Shown: piece after piece, positions 1-18,531 of the stretch
Position numbering within the stretch: position 1 is the first letter of the stretch
How the letters are laid out: each line of letters opens with the position of its first letter
NCBI RefSeq assembly: GCF_040807025.1
Contig: NC_090942.1
Span: forward strand, 45,090,911-45,154,910
From: Struthio camelus
Lineage: Eukaryota; Chordata; Aves; Struthioniformes; Struthionidae
DNA length: 64,000 nt
Direction: 5' to 3'
The notes under the pieces: generated by a model
Told to the model about the DNA's origin: nothing
Database searches by the model: none
Seen by the model: the letters and a program-made list of their open reading frames with translations, nothing else
Translations under genes and position numbers: made by a program

Positions 1-187
1 AAATTCCTCCACCAGACAGGATCTCTAAAAGGTTAATACGGCGCTAGAAATTAATTTCATTCCAAATACAGAATAATAGTGTGCAGTGACATGACTTTGT
101 GATAAGCATTTGTTAAAGCTAAATCCTCCCTAAGCCCTGCAATTGTTTCCCTTTGTGCTAATGGCAAGCTAACAGGAGGTGCGCACG

Positions 188-233
188 CTCTCCCTCTCTC
201 TCCCTCTCTCTCCCTCTCCCTCCCTCTCCCTCT
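188..233. repeat. Pyrimidine-rich microsatellite, (TCTCCC)n-like
   Basis: 46 bases of uninterrupted C and T made of mixed CTCTCC and CTCTCT units. The complementary strand is pure purine. The small Arg/Glu-rich frames across it are a by-product of the repeat. Confidence 0.9.
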
Positions 234-2412
234 GTCACTCCCAAAGAAAAGCAAGTTTATTGTTTGCTAAATCTGGGTATTTTTTAGTTAAAACCTCAGT
301 TCTCCTTAGGTCGTTTTATTTTAACATTTGTACTCTTCATTTCTGGCAGAATATTTTGTCTTTCTGGAATCAAACAAATTTATAACAAATTGAATATTCT
401 TGTTTGCTAATTGCTGTTACTGGGGATGTACATCAAACAGTAAGTATTTAAACTATTTCTTGTTATTGCTGTTGAGTGACTGCCTTCATTTTCATTATTC
501 CGACAAAAAAAGAGGCCTATTGTCACAGGTATGTTGGTACTGACTGGTGCAGGCCAGTGTTCAATAGGAATTTCCGAATGAAACATGAAGCCAAAGATTC
601 CAGGGAAATTGGTTACTTAACATTCTTCCCAGTGATTTTCAGCAAGAGGTAGGTGCCTTTGAAAAGGGACCCATCGATCTTTGAAAATCTATTCAAAATT
701 TGGTGAACATTCCTTGAAAAGCTCTTCCACCTTAGTTTTCCTGAAATTATTTGTATTCTCTATTATACTCTACAAGTACTGTCTTGGCTTGGAACCACAG
801 TGGCGCCCATCCTTCTCATACCGTCATTTGCATCTATTGCTTCCAATTAAAAACACTTATCAGTTTTATTCCTTTGTCATCCTCTTCCTCATCTAATACC
901 TCAAACACTTGGGCTCACTTCTTCAAATATTCCTACTTTCAATTCTGAAAAATCAGAGGGTTTCTGAAATTCAGATGTGCTTTTTGGATTCTTGGGTTGT
1001 TTGCTTTTATTATAGCATATGATCCCTTGACTAGACTACATCAAGATCTTGTTTCAATGAAGTAGCAAAACAGAAATATGCTGAGCTGCTGAGATTTAAT
1101 CTGGTTTCTCAGTGAAGCACAAGATCGGTCCCCTCCACCACTTTTGCACCGAATTGGGTATCTGCTGTCTAAATTTGTAACAGGTATCCAAGCTGAAAAC
1201 TATCATGTATCTTTGGATTTCTGTTTTTTTGTCACATTTCACTGCCTTTTAAGCTAAAATGATATGCAGTAAGTGGTGAAACAATAACCTGTCAGTCAGA
1301 TACCCATTTGTGCCATTAAATGCCTGGTAGAATTTAAAGAATCTTTGGGAATATTGGGGTATGAGCTATTGACCATGATATCAGAAATACTTCCATCTTT
1401 CATCTAACGATACAATTTGTCAAGTTATCTTTTCTCTTGCCTTATAATAGGATTAGCATTCTTAGAAGCAGAGTATTTTTACTGCAGATGCTGTTGGCCT
1501 TGAACAATTGTTGTTTAGTCTGCCTTGAATATTAGCACTTAAATTTTATAGTATTCTGTTTACAACACAGAGACCTCGTCGTAGCTTGCCTAGGGCACTG
1601 GAGAGAAGTAAATTGTTTGTTCTACCAAGGGCTTCAGCCCTTATATAACTCTTGGGTAGACATAATCTCACTTAGATGCTACTCTTGTTTAAGTAAAAAT
1701 TTGCCTTAAGTTTCAGGTCACTGCTTTTCATTATGTGGAATCAGCAGAGACGTGTGCAGGCGTGCGGGCTCCCAGCCCTCACTCTGCGAGTACCTCACTC
1801 TGGCCTTCAGGCTTTTCAAAACGTAATCTTTCTGATAATGCCAAATAGGTTTTTAAGAAGTGGTCATTTTTTCATTAAAGGATGTAAATTAGCTGAACTC
1901 AATCGAAACAATTGATAAATTTAGCCTATATGGTGACTTCTCTTGCTGATGTTGAGATTATGATGTTGCCCGTCCCAAGAAAATCTGCTTCAGAGCTTGT
2001 TTTCCTGCCTGTAGTACCTAAATTTAATCTGAAAAAAAGGTAATCTTCACAACAGTATTGGAAAGCACAGTCCAAAAAAAGGCCCCTCTTACTCTCCGGG
2101 TGGGTGCAGTTTTTGCCTTGGAGTCTTCCAGGAGTCGTCTTCCCTCCACCAGAAAGCAAACTGGCTGCACTTGTCATGAGTCTTTCCCTGAGCAGGGAGT
2201 AGGGAAAGGGTTCATATGGCCTCTGTGTCTAACCAGGCAGGAATAAATGTCCGTATCATTAGGTTTCATCTACAGGACTGATGTTATATGCTTTGAGGCA
2301 GGAAAGACATTGATGCACTGAATCGCACTAAAGTTAGATGCCAAAAATAGTCTGTATGAATAGCCAAAATATATCCCGCAACCCTGCCTACCAGACACTA
2401 GGTGTGTGGGGC

Positions 2413-2446
2413 AGGAGGAGAGAGGGGGAGATAGAGAGAGAGAGAG
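2413..2446. repeat. Purine-rich (GA)n patch
   Basis: A nearly uninterrupted GGA/GA run with one T, ending in (GA)7. It is simple sequence inside the SYT1 intron. Confidence 0.8.
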
Positions 2447-5400
2447 CTACTAAATATTTTATCCTAGTGATTCTGTAGGCTAAAAGCAAGACTGCAGTCA
2501 CGTAGCTCCTTAATTCCATTTGCACTTTTTCCTAAAAGCGCAAATCTGAAATATAATAATAAAATAATTATAATTATAGTAATAAAGTAATGCAAACAAA
2601 ATGAAAGCTGAATGGTATAAAAATACAAGCTTTTCAAGGAGAAAAAGTACTAGGAACATATACTCCAAATTGAGACTGAAAAGTGGGCGGTCATGGGCTC
2701 CCTTTATACACAACCACTGATGAATGAAACTAACTTTGAAAGTCCTGATATGCTCTTAAAATAAATATCAGCTTTGCTAAAGCACAACAAAAGTTGGTTT
2801 TTCAGCTGGGAAAAGTGCAGATCAGGTTGCTTTGCTGGTAGTCACAGGAGCTATAAGACTATTTTTTCATTCCTTCTGTACTGCAGCAGTTCCTGCAGTA
2901 TTAGCTGTCAATGGTATTTCTAGTTTAATCATCTGAATCATGAAACAGACCTCGTTCATGTTGTCTAAGACTAAATGTTTGTCCAAATGAAGAAAAGCAG
3001 TTTGTAAGTAGCAGCAGTAGGTTTTTATTCCAAACATGGCAATTACTTTTCAGTGTAGCGCTTTGCGTTGGTCTCTTGTTTCATTTATGTGAACTAAGGT
3101 AAGTGGGGGTTTCCTACCCTTTCTCTCCCATGTAGATAAGGCATACTGCTCCTTTGCTTTTCTATTTTTGCTGTCCTCTGCTTTTCCTCCCAACTCAATG
3201 TCACATTATCCTTGCCTGGGAGGATATGGACTATGCAGTCATTACTGGGTTTGCTGCATTTGGGAAAAACGCTGCCTTGTGGGCAAGATGCTAGTTCAGT
3301 GCTTCCTATGTAAGGCAGCCTTTAGCACTGCCTTTGTCTTCATTGTACTGTGTTGCCTCTAACCCTCCCTGGGGGAGGATGCAGATCACCCTTAGGCGTG
3401 CTGTGTTAGCCTTTCCTCCTGTAAAGACAGTCAGAACAGGGTAGCACCGCGTTAGTGTGCAATCAAGCCGTAAAACCTTACTGTGACGATGGTGACGTGA
3501 AAAGACTGTGATGTGAAATGTATGTTCTTGCTAAAGCAAATTGCTAATAAACTACTGAGCCTAGCTGCTGGTTTGGATAGAGTTTCTCTGTATTTCAGTG
3601 CTGATCACTTCCTTTCAGTGGGTACTGCCACTCACTCCGATCTGATTTTCTTTATTATCCGGTAACAGTGGAACGTCTGTCCATCCGCAGCGCAACCTGG
3701 GGTTAGGATTTCTTTCCCTTCACAGCTACTGTGGGGTTTTTGGTTTTGGTTTTGTTGGGCACCACGAGAGATGTATTTGTTCTCGGTCAGCAGTGTGTTG
3801 AAAGTACAATAAAGATGAAAGGAAAAAGTCTGTCAACTGTTTTCAGACAGATATAAAATAGAAAGGGAAAGTTGCCCCCTACAGCACCGCAGACTCCACA
3901 CGTTAGTCCTGAATAAAGGTGTCTTAATGCTTGGCCATGGCAAAGTATTCTTTTTGACTAGATATCACTTCTACTTCTTTCTGATTGGTGTTAATTTCTT
4001 TGAACGAGTTCCTCCTGTTAACAGAGCCTTTCCCCAAATGAAGGTAATTCCTCTCTTGGCTTACTCCCCGTTATTTCCAGGTCTTCGCCCTTGTGTGCCT
4101 CTGTGGGGCACTGTCATCTTTCTCGTGGCAGTCATTCCAGATGTTCAGGTCAAGTCTGGCAGCGCACAGAAACAGTCAGGCAAATAGAAATGCTTAGCTA
4201 AGCAAAATTCCTAAATCTCCTGGAGTGTCTTTCGGTCAAAGAAACAGTGGTTTTGCCTAAAACATTCATAGTGACGCAACCGGAAAACAGTGGAGGCTTG
4301 AAAAGGCGAAACATAATTCCTCACCTCTGCATTTTTTGCAGACTTGTTTAGGCAGCTCCCCCCAGGTGCCTGGTCCCTCTGAATGCCGTCGTTTGGCACC
4401 TAGCTCTCCGCCAGCGCTCTCGGTTTCAGCAGAGGTGCCAAGGGCCTGATTGTTTGCATTATCGATTTCACTGGGCAGCGTGTGCCAGAGAGCGAGCTAC
4501 TGCCACTCTGTCCCTCAGCCCCTAATTTTGGTGCCCCTCTCTTTGTTAGGAGCCGTCCATTCTGCAAGGCTCACGGCTACTCACAAGCAGTCCTGCAAAA
4601 TGCGCCATTATTTCCCCAGTTCCTACTTTTTCTACTAAAACATCCCACATGATTTATCTAGTTTTTTTTTTTTTTTCTTTATGATATGCTTTCGCTTCTG
4701 GCTCTGCTCTTCTGTATGTCCGTCCTGCTGAGTCAGTGTGTGTTTTCTGCCCCCAGCCCCACCAGTTCACTTGAGGACAGTACTTTGAATCGCTCTAAGC
4801 CTCTACGTATTCTCTCCGTTCTGGGATTTTCAGTATCACCAATTTAATAAATATAAATCTAATTAACTCTTTCTCCATATCATCAGAAGGCATTGCAGAA
4901 GATGAAACTCAGCAGTGCGCTGGAGTTCTCTGCCTCAAGTGTTGCCCGTCTGCTGTGGCTTCAGCTTGAATTCCTCTGCTGGAGTGTCTGTAGCTCTCCG
5001 CTACCCCAGTTAGTTGTTTTCCACTCTGTTATGTTAATGCCTCCCTCATCTTAGATGATATAGTAGTCTTTCCATTTGTGTATAAACATGGCATATCACA
5101 ATAATGCTTTTTTTTGCTACCTAAAATTTCAGATACCTTCTGCAATATTTTAAAGTTTTCAAATGCCATGCTGTATATTCCCCTCCTAACTGCATTCATG
5201 CTTCATGAGCAGTCAGTGCCACCCCTTTTTGGTACAAATACAGTGGAGCAAGGTTTACTGCTTTGGTGTTCATAGCTTCCATGTAATCACATTTACAAAG
5301 TGCTTGGTTGAGTAGCTTTGCTTTTTCCACTAGGGTATTCTGTGTTTACACAGAGCCAAAACTTAAGGTGCATTTTCCTGTTGGTTCAACCCACGTTTAC

Positions 5401-8400
5401 TGCACTCTGTAAAGCTATTTGTTTTGCCTGTGTGTAACTACGTTGAAATGAACTGCTTGGGTACCAGGGAGCCAGATCAACTGCCCTTGCTCTGGCAGTA
5501 AACTTAATCATAAGCTCATAAGCACTAATTTGTGCTCTTTTTAAATAAGAGTTTTGGCTGCTGCTTTTTTTTTTTCAGCTTTATGCTACTTTCCCCATCT
5601 GGCATTGTAACATTTGCTGTTATGTTCCAGTTGGAAGCGCTATGGGTGGAATTACAGACTCATCTGCCAGCTAAATAGCCCTTAGGCCACGATGAACGTT
5701 TCTGCTCCTACTGTCAGCTCTGCGTGGTTCGCGGTCTCCGTTTGGGACTCTCAGATGAGGGAGCTGTTGGCTCGCTGTCAGTTTTACAGCACCTCCTTCG
5801 TCCCAATGCTCTCCGGTTCTCTGAATTCAGCATTTCAACAACAACTTGATACTCATTTAGCTGCACGACAGAGAGGAGTTGTTAATTTGCAATTGGGCTT
5901 CCCTACGCTCTCCATTTAACCTTCTTTGTTGTAGGCAGGCTGTTGTCAGTTTTTATAAATCCTGACCCCTTCTCTCCCAGCATAAATGCACTATTGGAGT
6001 CCGTTATTCCTATGAGGGTATGCCTAATGTTATCAAATATGTATTTCCAAATGTTTTCATTTATTGATTATCCACTCTTATCATTTCTTCTGTTAAAGAA
6101 GCTTAGGGAAATATATAAAGCAAGTGAAGCCATTTAACCTGTTACATGTAATACCATGAGCAAGAAAGGGCCCTGTGTGCGCGTGCGTGTGTGCAGCGTC
6201 GGAAGCAGTCCACCCACCGGCATGGGGCAGACGTTAACCAGTGCAATATGAGTCTTTCTAACTAAACTGACAGCTGTCCGTGGCCACTCTGGCAGCCTGA
6301 CCGGGCTACCTGCAATCTCTTAACTCCATTCGTGGCCAGTTTGCTATGGGTGGTGTTTGGAGAACCTGCCAGGCACACACTTGAATCCACAGCACACTTT
6401 TATAGTGATTTTAAAAAGAGCTTCACTGGTGTCAGGACTGGCCTGAACACTACGCAGGGATCTGCAACAAATACTTCGCTACCCACCTTTCTCTTGTGCA
6501 GCAATCAAGCATTGGCTTCAGCTAAAGATTTGGCTTATAATCATCAAGTAATCCACAGCCTCGTGGGGCTGTGGAAACTATGATGAAGACCCAACTAAAT
6601 AAATAGGAACATCAGCTGAGGATTGAAAGTTAGGCAGCAAATAAACTTTAAGAATGAATCAACAATCCTGTTTTCAAGGAAATGTTGTGGATAAGAAAAA
6701 AATACAAACCCTATATTTTGTGCCAAGAGAATTGCTTCTAATGAGGATGTTTTTCAGTATTTCCCTTGAGATATCAGCTGCTCTTTAAAGATAATGTTCC
6801 ACCTTTAATTTGCTCATTTGTGGAAGAAGGTAGAAGGCCCAACAGCTTGCGTCAATGAGAATAAGCCATAACTTTTATGCAATCTAGAATGTACCGTAGC
6901 TCTTCTTAGTAATTGTACCTTATATTGCTTCTTCCCTAGATAACGCATTTTTTTCCCCCCTCTGGCTTTCCTTCCCAATCTGAGGCTTTCCGTTCATCAA
7001 AAAAATAATGGTCCAGGCACAATATCACTCTAAACACTTTATTCCAGAGGCCTTAATTATCCCCTGTCTTCCACACATGAATAAACAGAAGAAAAAAAGT
7101 TAAGACAAATTTTCCATGCCCTGAAAGCCACAGGCATTATGTGAATCATCCCTCTCTCAGGAGAGAAGGGTTTATAGGCCTGCAGAGGGAGGATGTCCCA
7201 GCATCCTTGGGAAAAAAACAGCAAATCTGTGGGAACTACCAGGAAGGTTTGGCCTATTTTGCTCTTCTCCCAGGAGCCCTGCTGCTTTCGGTTCCCTGGC
7301 TGTGGACACCGCTGCTGCTGCTTGCAAAGGCAGCAGAAAGCATACTGGTATCGCCGACACCGTCAGTGTTCAGTCTCTAATGGAAATGAAATCGGTTGCT
7401 GTATAAAATTGTGCATTCTCCTGAGCCAAAAAAGATGTGTCTGAAGAGCGTTTGCATGGAGGAGCGATGGGCGAAGGGTGCGACGCGGATTCTTGCTCTC
7501 TCCCATCTCGAGCCAAAGGCACTGGCTTAGCCTTTCCTCTTCTCTCCATCCGGCCAGGCCGTTGGAGGATGAGCGTCATTATGGCTCTTCAGTACGAGAC
7601 TTATGACCACCCCGCAAGTCACCTCTATCCTAACTCTGTTTTCAGAGCTATATAGAAAGCTGCATTTCCAAATCTGATTTTCTTTACTTGTAGGATCAGT
7701 TTCTGAGCTCTTCAAGAATTTGTTCTGCTTCTCAAAATGGAAACTCAGCTGGCTGCTGACACCTTGGCTCTAAATGACAGTGATGTGTGCTTTGGCACGA
7801 GTTTGGTATAAATTTTCTTCTAATGGGAAAAAATGTGCTAATTAGCACCCAGTTATCCTGAACATTTTGAAGATAAAAATACAGCTGGAAGCAATTCTGG
7901 CACTGCATTTCTTCTCAGTTTCTACATTTTATTTGAGAACATCTTCTTATTACAGTGTTTTGTCATATGAATCTTTATTCAGTTGTATTTATTGCTAGTT
8001 TGTTCTGGCTCAGGTTTTTTTCCCATTAATCACGTTAGGCTTAGCGCTAGGCTTGCAGAAGGTTTTGCCTGATCCCATTGCACAGAGCTGTGCATGGTTT
8101 TTTCCTTTAAACCGCTACACCCCACCTCCCCCAACGCGGGACTGTAATTGCACACCTAATCAATTTTCAGTGTTTTCCCTGCAGCGTTTTTTCAAATTTG
8201 TCACTTTCTAGCTGCTTGCTTTTCGTATTTTGATTAGATTACAGGAGCCTTACAAATATTTATCAAAGATCAGCACCATCTTTATGTTTGTGTTCAGAAA
8301 AAAACATTGTAGTGAAACCATTCCCAGCCGGGTACTTTGTTGACGTTTTTCTGCTGAAGATCCATACACTTGGAAATGTGCATGCTAACTTCTATCCTAG

Positions 8401-9458
8401 CAAAGTGGAAAATGATTTTTCATTAACTATTGATCTCTGTAACATAATTTTCATCATAAAATCTCCCAACAGTCATTCTCAAGTTTCAGTTTTTCCTCAG
8501 ATATTTCCATGAGCCATGATTTTCTTTTTCTGAGATGTGGTATTTTCTTTCAAATGTCAAGCTTGCTTTTTTTAGACCTCTAATAATTAAGTACATCTTG
8601 TCTATATCATGATGATGATGAACTAGCCTTTATTTTAAGAGGGTTTTATTTGTAGATTGGTCTTGCAGTCCAAATGAATCAAGGAGGCTTTACCTGTTAT
8701 TACATACCATTTCAATTGTCTTTTAAATAATGTATTGGCATCTTGCTGTAAAATTCAGGAAAACAAAATATGTCACTTGGTCCCCCAGTGCTTTAAAAGC
8801 TGTTCAGCCAGCCTCCCTTGAGATGTTGTTGTAAAATCCACAGTGCACAATTAGTTATGAATTTTACAGCTTTTTAGCATTCATGGATAGACCGTTAATG
8901 AGGGAATAAATAGCAGAATTTTATTTAATCCCACACATTGCTTAACATGAGTTGTTAAGCAAGGTCCCTTTAGCAGAGGGACATCTGGATGCAGTATTCC
9001 GTCTTTTATGTAGAGGGTTAGGTCCACGCGCAGATACCTGTGGATGTAATGTAGACGTAAATCTCTCTTGACTTGAAGGGAATAAAATTGTAGGAAAAAA
9101 CAGAGTGATGTTCACCTCTTCTAGTTTTGAATGTCTGCAATATAACTGTTTACATCACAGCTAATTGCTCAGTGGAGAGAAATAAATATTTTTGGGGTGC
9201 AATTCACTTGACCAAAGACAAGTATCTACTCTGGGATGAGATAATTATCCAGAGTACCTGAAGAGAAATGCTTATTTCTTTTAATCGGCTAGAGATGACG
9301 GCGTCAGAGGCAGACATTCACATTTGGTCAAAAGAATTCCACCCTTTATGCCCACCTATGCACTTAGCATACAATTTATTTCATTGCTGGGCTGCAATGT
9401 AAGTTCTGTCATCCTTACCAGTCTCGCTTATTCGGTGAGACTATTTACATATTAAAGT

Positions 9459-9477
9459 ATTACTCAGCATGAGTAAT
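9459..9477. promoter_or_regulatory. Symmetric AP-1/bZIP-like site in the SYT1 intron (candidate)
   Basis: Perfect 8-bp arms ATTACTCA and TGAGTAAT flank the spacer GCA. Each arm contains TGAGTAA, close to the bZIP TRE core TGAGTCA. A second short dyad, AGTCTC...GAGACT, lies just upstream at about 9420-9442. The symmetry is directly visible. A regulatory role is inference. Confidence 0.25.
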
Positions 9478-9825
9478 GGTGCCTGCACTGAGGTTATGTT
9501 ACAAGTACAGATAAGAGCAGTTTCCATTAGCGCTAAACTTTATCTCAGAAGAATCACTAGAGGCTGGCACTTTTCAGAGATTGTGCTTCCTTTTGATTAT
9601 CCTCCCTTCTTGCAATAATTGACTCCAAGCAGTTCAGCTTCTGTTATTTGATGGAACCGAAATCTTTCTTTTTCAGAGATTTATTTGTGAAGTCTCAAGA
9701 AAGCGTGCGCTTCGGCATCAGATTGTCTGTGTAGATCACAAGGAAATAGATTACTGAAGAGTTAAGGGAGTTAGCGATAATGTGGTGGGATAAAGGAGAG
9801 TGTAACTGAAGATAATGCAGGGTTT

Positions 9826-9836
9826 GGGGGGGGGGG
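9826..9836 (+). repeat. Poly-G run of 11
   Basis: Eleven consecutive G, preceded by GGGTTT. It is a low-complexity intronic tract of a kind prone to length error in assemblies. Confidence 0.9.
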
Positions 9837-12248
9837 CCCTTTATGAGACCCAGAACAATAAAGAGAGGGGAGAACTAGGTAAGACCAGGAGAAATAGAAA
9901 GTGGATGTACAAACTGATGAGAATAAACTCAGTTAAAATCTCTAATGGCCCATGCACTTACTTGAGCTGGACACCTTGTTCTGGTTTGCAGCATTTCTGT
10001 GATTAGTAAAACAAATGTTAGTTAATACTTTCCTCTGAAATTAGAATTAGAAATATGATTTCATATAGGTGACATTTAATGTGCATTTGGTTTGGCATGA
10101 CAATTTTACACTCAGGTTGCTCTGAAAAAACCAAGGATTCTGGCCCACATGATATACCCCCTTCTGTGATCTATTTGGGATCATTGCCATCACTGCCAGT
10201 TCTGCACTACATTGGCAGTCTAGTACCATTTGGATCTTTGCTACTACAACTGGCCTTTCATTGAGCCTAACTCAAAATAAATCACCTGATGGACAAACGT
10301 AAGAAGCTGGTTAGCACATGAAAAAGAAACCGCAAAAACCTAGCTTCTTTGTCTGGCCCCACGGCCATGAGATATCCAGGGTCAGATTTTGCTCTCAGCG
10401 TGAAGATAGAGAATCTCATAAAGTCAATAGAAGCAAATCGTTTTAAGTGAATGTGCAAGCAATCCCCAAGCATTCACATACACTTGAATTCTAGGTTAAA
10501 AATAGTTTCCTCCAAAATACGGCGTGTTTGTGTAGATAGGAATATATACCTGCACTGCTGTATAAACCATTACTATAGAGTTCTCGATGGGCATATGAAA
10601 AAACATCCAATCTGTGTATATGGTCCATACATGCACAGAGGTCAGTAAACAATTGACTTATATCCACTAAATTCATTTCCCTCTTAATAATAACACTACT
10701 TAGCCCCCCAGCTCACTGTGCTTATTCAAGTTATATTCTAACAGCATCATATCTGATTTCCATATTTTAACACACTGCCACTGGCTTCTTAACTGATAAA
10801 TTTTCTTACGATTTATTATCTATACCGAAAATGTCTTTTTTTGTGTCAAAACAAGTATGCATTCGACATGGAGCCTCAGCAAAAGTGATGAGATAAATGG
10901 ATTCTTCTCAAGTATCAGTTAATGTTGAGGGACTCCAGGTTTAGCTGTTTTCCACCTTCAGAACCCTATTAGCAGTGCTGTTGAATCCAGTATTCAAGAG
11001 GAACTGGAACTCGCTTGCCTTTTTGTTAACGTTGATGCTCTTCACATAACGCTCCTTAATTCGTACACTGAGCAGCCAAAAGGAAGCCTTGCAGTCCCCT
11101 GTCTAGCCCAGAGCGTGGAACTACCCAGATTTAATTCATATTTGAACTTGAATCTTTTGGGGGACGGGGAAGTCTTAGCTCACGCAACACAACTCTCACA
11201 CAACTCGCTTTTGTCACACAACAGAGAGTTCACCACAAGCATCGAGAAGCTATTCCAGTAGTCTCACTGCTAAAATATGTGCCTATTTCTAAGTTAGAAT
11301 TTGTCTAGTTTCTTCTAACGGACTTTGGATCTTACTATACCTTTGATTGCTGGCCTGAAGAGTCCACCACCAAAGTTACATTTCCTTTGTAGGTACCACA
11401 GGGTGTGAGCAAGTCACGCCAGTAACTTCACTGCTCTGGACTCCTAGGCCTTTCACAGTAAGGCATATTTTGACTGTAGCTGAATGCAATTCTTTTCAGA
11501 TAATCCAAGCATGAGTTTCATTGGACAGTCTTAAAGGATGGTTTGTTCATAGTGATAATATTTAATTTCAGTGTTCATTCGTCTTTCTTCCGTACCTTGA
11601 TCCTTTTCTCAGAAAGGGAAAGAGAAGCCCTTTCCCTTGATAGCTCGCATTCAGGTTCTCTTAGTTGATGCCACAAATGACTTGTGGCTGGCAGGAGTTT
11701 TGTGTGGCTCCTACTAAGCTGTAGGGAGGGAAGGCTTGCCTAGACCACCATCACAGTTCAGCTACTTAAAGCCAAGAGTGGTAACCTACCCAGGTTTTGG
11801 TGACACTAGCGTACGGGTTGTTGGAAAAGATGAGCTCAAGTCTCTTCAAACGGTGCTTCAGGCAAAAAACATGACTGAGCTCGGTGGAAGTACTGCTAAT
11901 TTACACCACTGTGAAAGAAGAACTGCAAGTTCATTCTCTAAATAGGAACATGGGTCCTGCGACAGGTTAAAGACTGATACTTCTATTTTTTTTTTAAGCA
12001 GGCAAAATTTCCATTGGAAGTGTAACCACTGAGGTATCACTTCACAGCGGTAACTTCACTGAGAATTTTGCTTGTGCGAGGAATATTTGATGAGGAACTG
12101 AATCCGTTCTGTTACTTGGCCACCAGGCGTCACACAAAATAACAACGGAAATTCAGTAGAGAGTCACAAAAGCAATTCATAATTTGTATGGATATTGTGG
12201 CCTGAACCTCATTCTAACTGCATGTAGCGCTAAGATACCGAACTGGCA

Positions 12249-12520
12249 CGTAAGGGACCAAGTCCTTTACGGCCATGTAGTCTGGCTGCGTGCCAGACTA
12301 ACGCATACTACGCTGTGTCAGTCACCACGGGGCGGGCGGTGAGAGGACGGGACAAACGGCAGTATCCTCGCAGGAGAGCGATGGGAAGAGCTGCCTGGCG
12401 GTTAGAGAGCGGCCAGCCGCTCCGCACCCAGATCGCCGCACGCTTGCTTTCAGCAGCGTTCACGGGGCTTAGAGAAAACCACTCCACCGTGCCAGGCCCC
12501 ATTGCGGAGAAACCTTTCCA
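12249..12520. other. CpG-rich islet with two hairpins, in the SYT1 intron
   Basis: A local CG-dense block lies about 340-600 bp before the C2B exon, in otherwise AT-leaning intron. It opens with an imperfect hairpin (CGTAAGGGA and TCCTTTACG, 12249-12271) and then a perfect 9-bp stem (TAGTCTGGC, five-base loop, GCCAGACTA, 12278-12300). The CpG-dense part follows, from about 12325 to 12480. A good GTAAGT donor-like site begins at 12521. A 69-codon frame (12315-12524) covers the block, but its phase at 12520 does not fit the next SYT1 exon. This could be a small internal promoter, a non-coding exon, or a GC-rich relic. Confidence 0.4.
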
Positions 12521-12785
12521 GTAAGTAAATAACATTTAAGGAAAACATTTCCAGTACGATTCATGAAGTACAGGACGAAACCGGGTGGGAATTTACCCCT
12601 CCCTAGCGCTGTTAAGGAGACAGTGCAAAAAATAGTTTGTGTGTTATTCCACCAGGAACACCTTGTAATCTTACAGGAGCTATTTTCCTTCTCCATACGT
12701 CCAGTAATGGAGATGAAGACTTTGTGGAAATATGAGGTGTTTTTTATTAAAAATAGTTCTTTTAATTTTTTCCCCTCCATTCTAG

Positions 12786-17801
<5,016 letters not shown>

Positions 17802-17804
<3 letters not shown>

Positions 17805-17824
17805 ATTAAATTAAATTAAATTAC
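17802..17824 (+). repeat. (TAAAT)n pentanucleotide repeat starting at the SYT1 stop codon
   Basis: The TAA stop is the first three bases of four consecutive TAAAT units that end in TAC. A short (TA)n run follows at about 17829-17840. Changes in unit number would alter only the start of the 3' UTR, because the first unit already supplies the stop. Confidence 0.85.
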
Positions 17825-17890
17825 AAAAATATATATATATAAGAAGAAGCCTTTCTGCATTTGCCCACATAGTGCTCTTTAGCCAGTATC

Positions 17891-17898
17891 TGTAAATA
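17891..17898 (+). promoter_or_regulatory. Pumilio response element (TGTAAATA)
   Basis: An exact match to the Pumilio consensus UGUANAUA, 87 bases into the SYT1 3' UTR. It is one of three such matches in this UTR. Confidence 0.45.
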
Positions 17899-18090
17899 CC
17901 TCAGTAATATGGGTCCTTTCATTTCCAGCCATGTGTTCCTGACACAGATCAGTTGTACTTTTAAAATCCTGTTTTAATTTGCACAACTTTAAATGTAGAG
18001 AGCCCTCTAAAGGCGCTTCATTTCACCACTGCCCCCCCAGATCTACTCTTCTTTTAAGCAATATGATGTGTAGATAGAGCATGACAGAAA

Positions 18091-18099
18091 TTATTTATT
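18091..18099 (+). promoter_or_regulatory. AU-rich element nonamer (TTATTTATT)
   Basis: An exact match to the UUAUUUA(U/A)(U/A) nonamer bound by AU-rich-element proteins such as the ELAVL/Hu and TTP families. It lies on the sense strand of the SYT1 3' UTR. Function is inferred. Confidence 0.45.
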
Positions 18100-18111
18100 G
18101 TATCACACAGT

Positions 18112-18119
18112 TGTATATA
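18112..18119 (+). promoter_or_regulatory. Pumilio response element (TGTATATA)
   Basis: An exact UGUANAUA match, 12 bases after the AU-rich nonamer, on the sense strand of the SYT1 3' UTR. Confidence 0.45.
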
Positions 18120-18531
18120 TCAACAGTATGCTGAGAATTTATTTCTAGTTTGTGTATTTGTATGTTGTAAGCGTTTCCTAATCTGTGTATATCTAGATGT
18201 TTTTAATAAGATGTTCTATTTTAAATTATGTAAATTGACTGAGATATAGGAGAGCTGATAATATATTATAGGGTAACTACTGTATCGTCTGCATTCCAGA
18301 AAAAATTTCCAACTTGTAAGGCACTAGTAGTGTTACACTGACATCTTAAAGGACAACTTAAATCTGAGCTTTCAACTGAACCGTTCTACTAACACGCTAC
18401 ACGTACACAGTGAATCTGGGAGGGGCAAATCCAATTTGGTAGACTTCTTTCACAGGCAACTTAGCATGATCTGAGCAGCTCCGTGGCTGACCTCAAGGAA
18501 ATGTAGCCAGAAGCCAGGCGAGAACTTTTCC

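Noticed and set aside
12315..12524. Possible alternative SYT1 exon encoding 68 residues spliced into C2B
   Set aside because: At the donor (12521) the frame has two leftover bases, while the C2B exon needs one. The reading would be out of frame with synaptotagmin. The block is kept only as a composition and structure anomaly.
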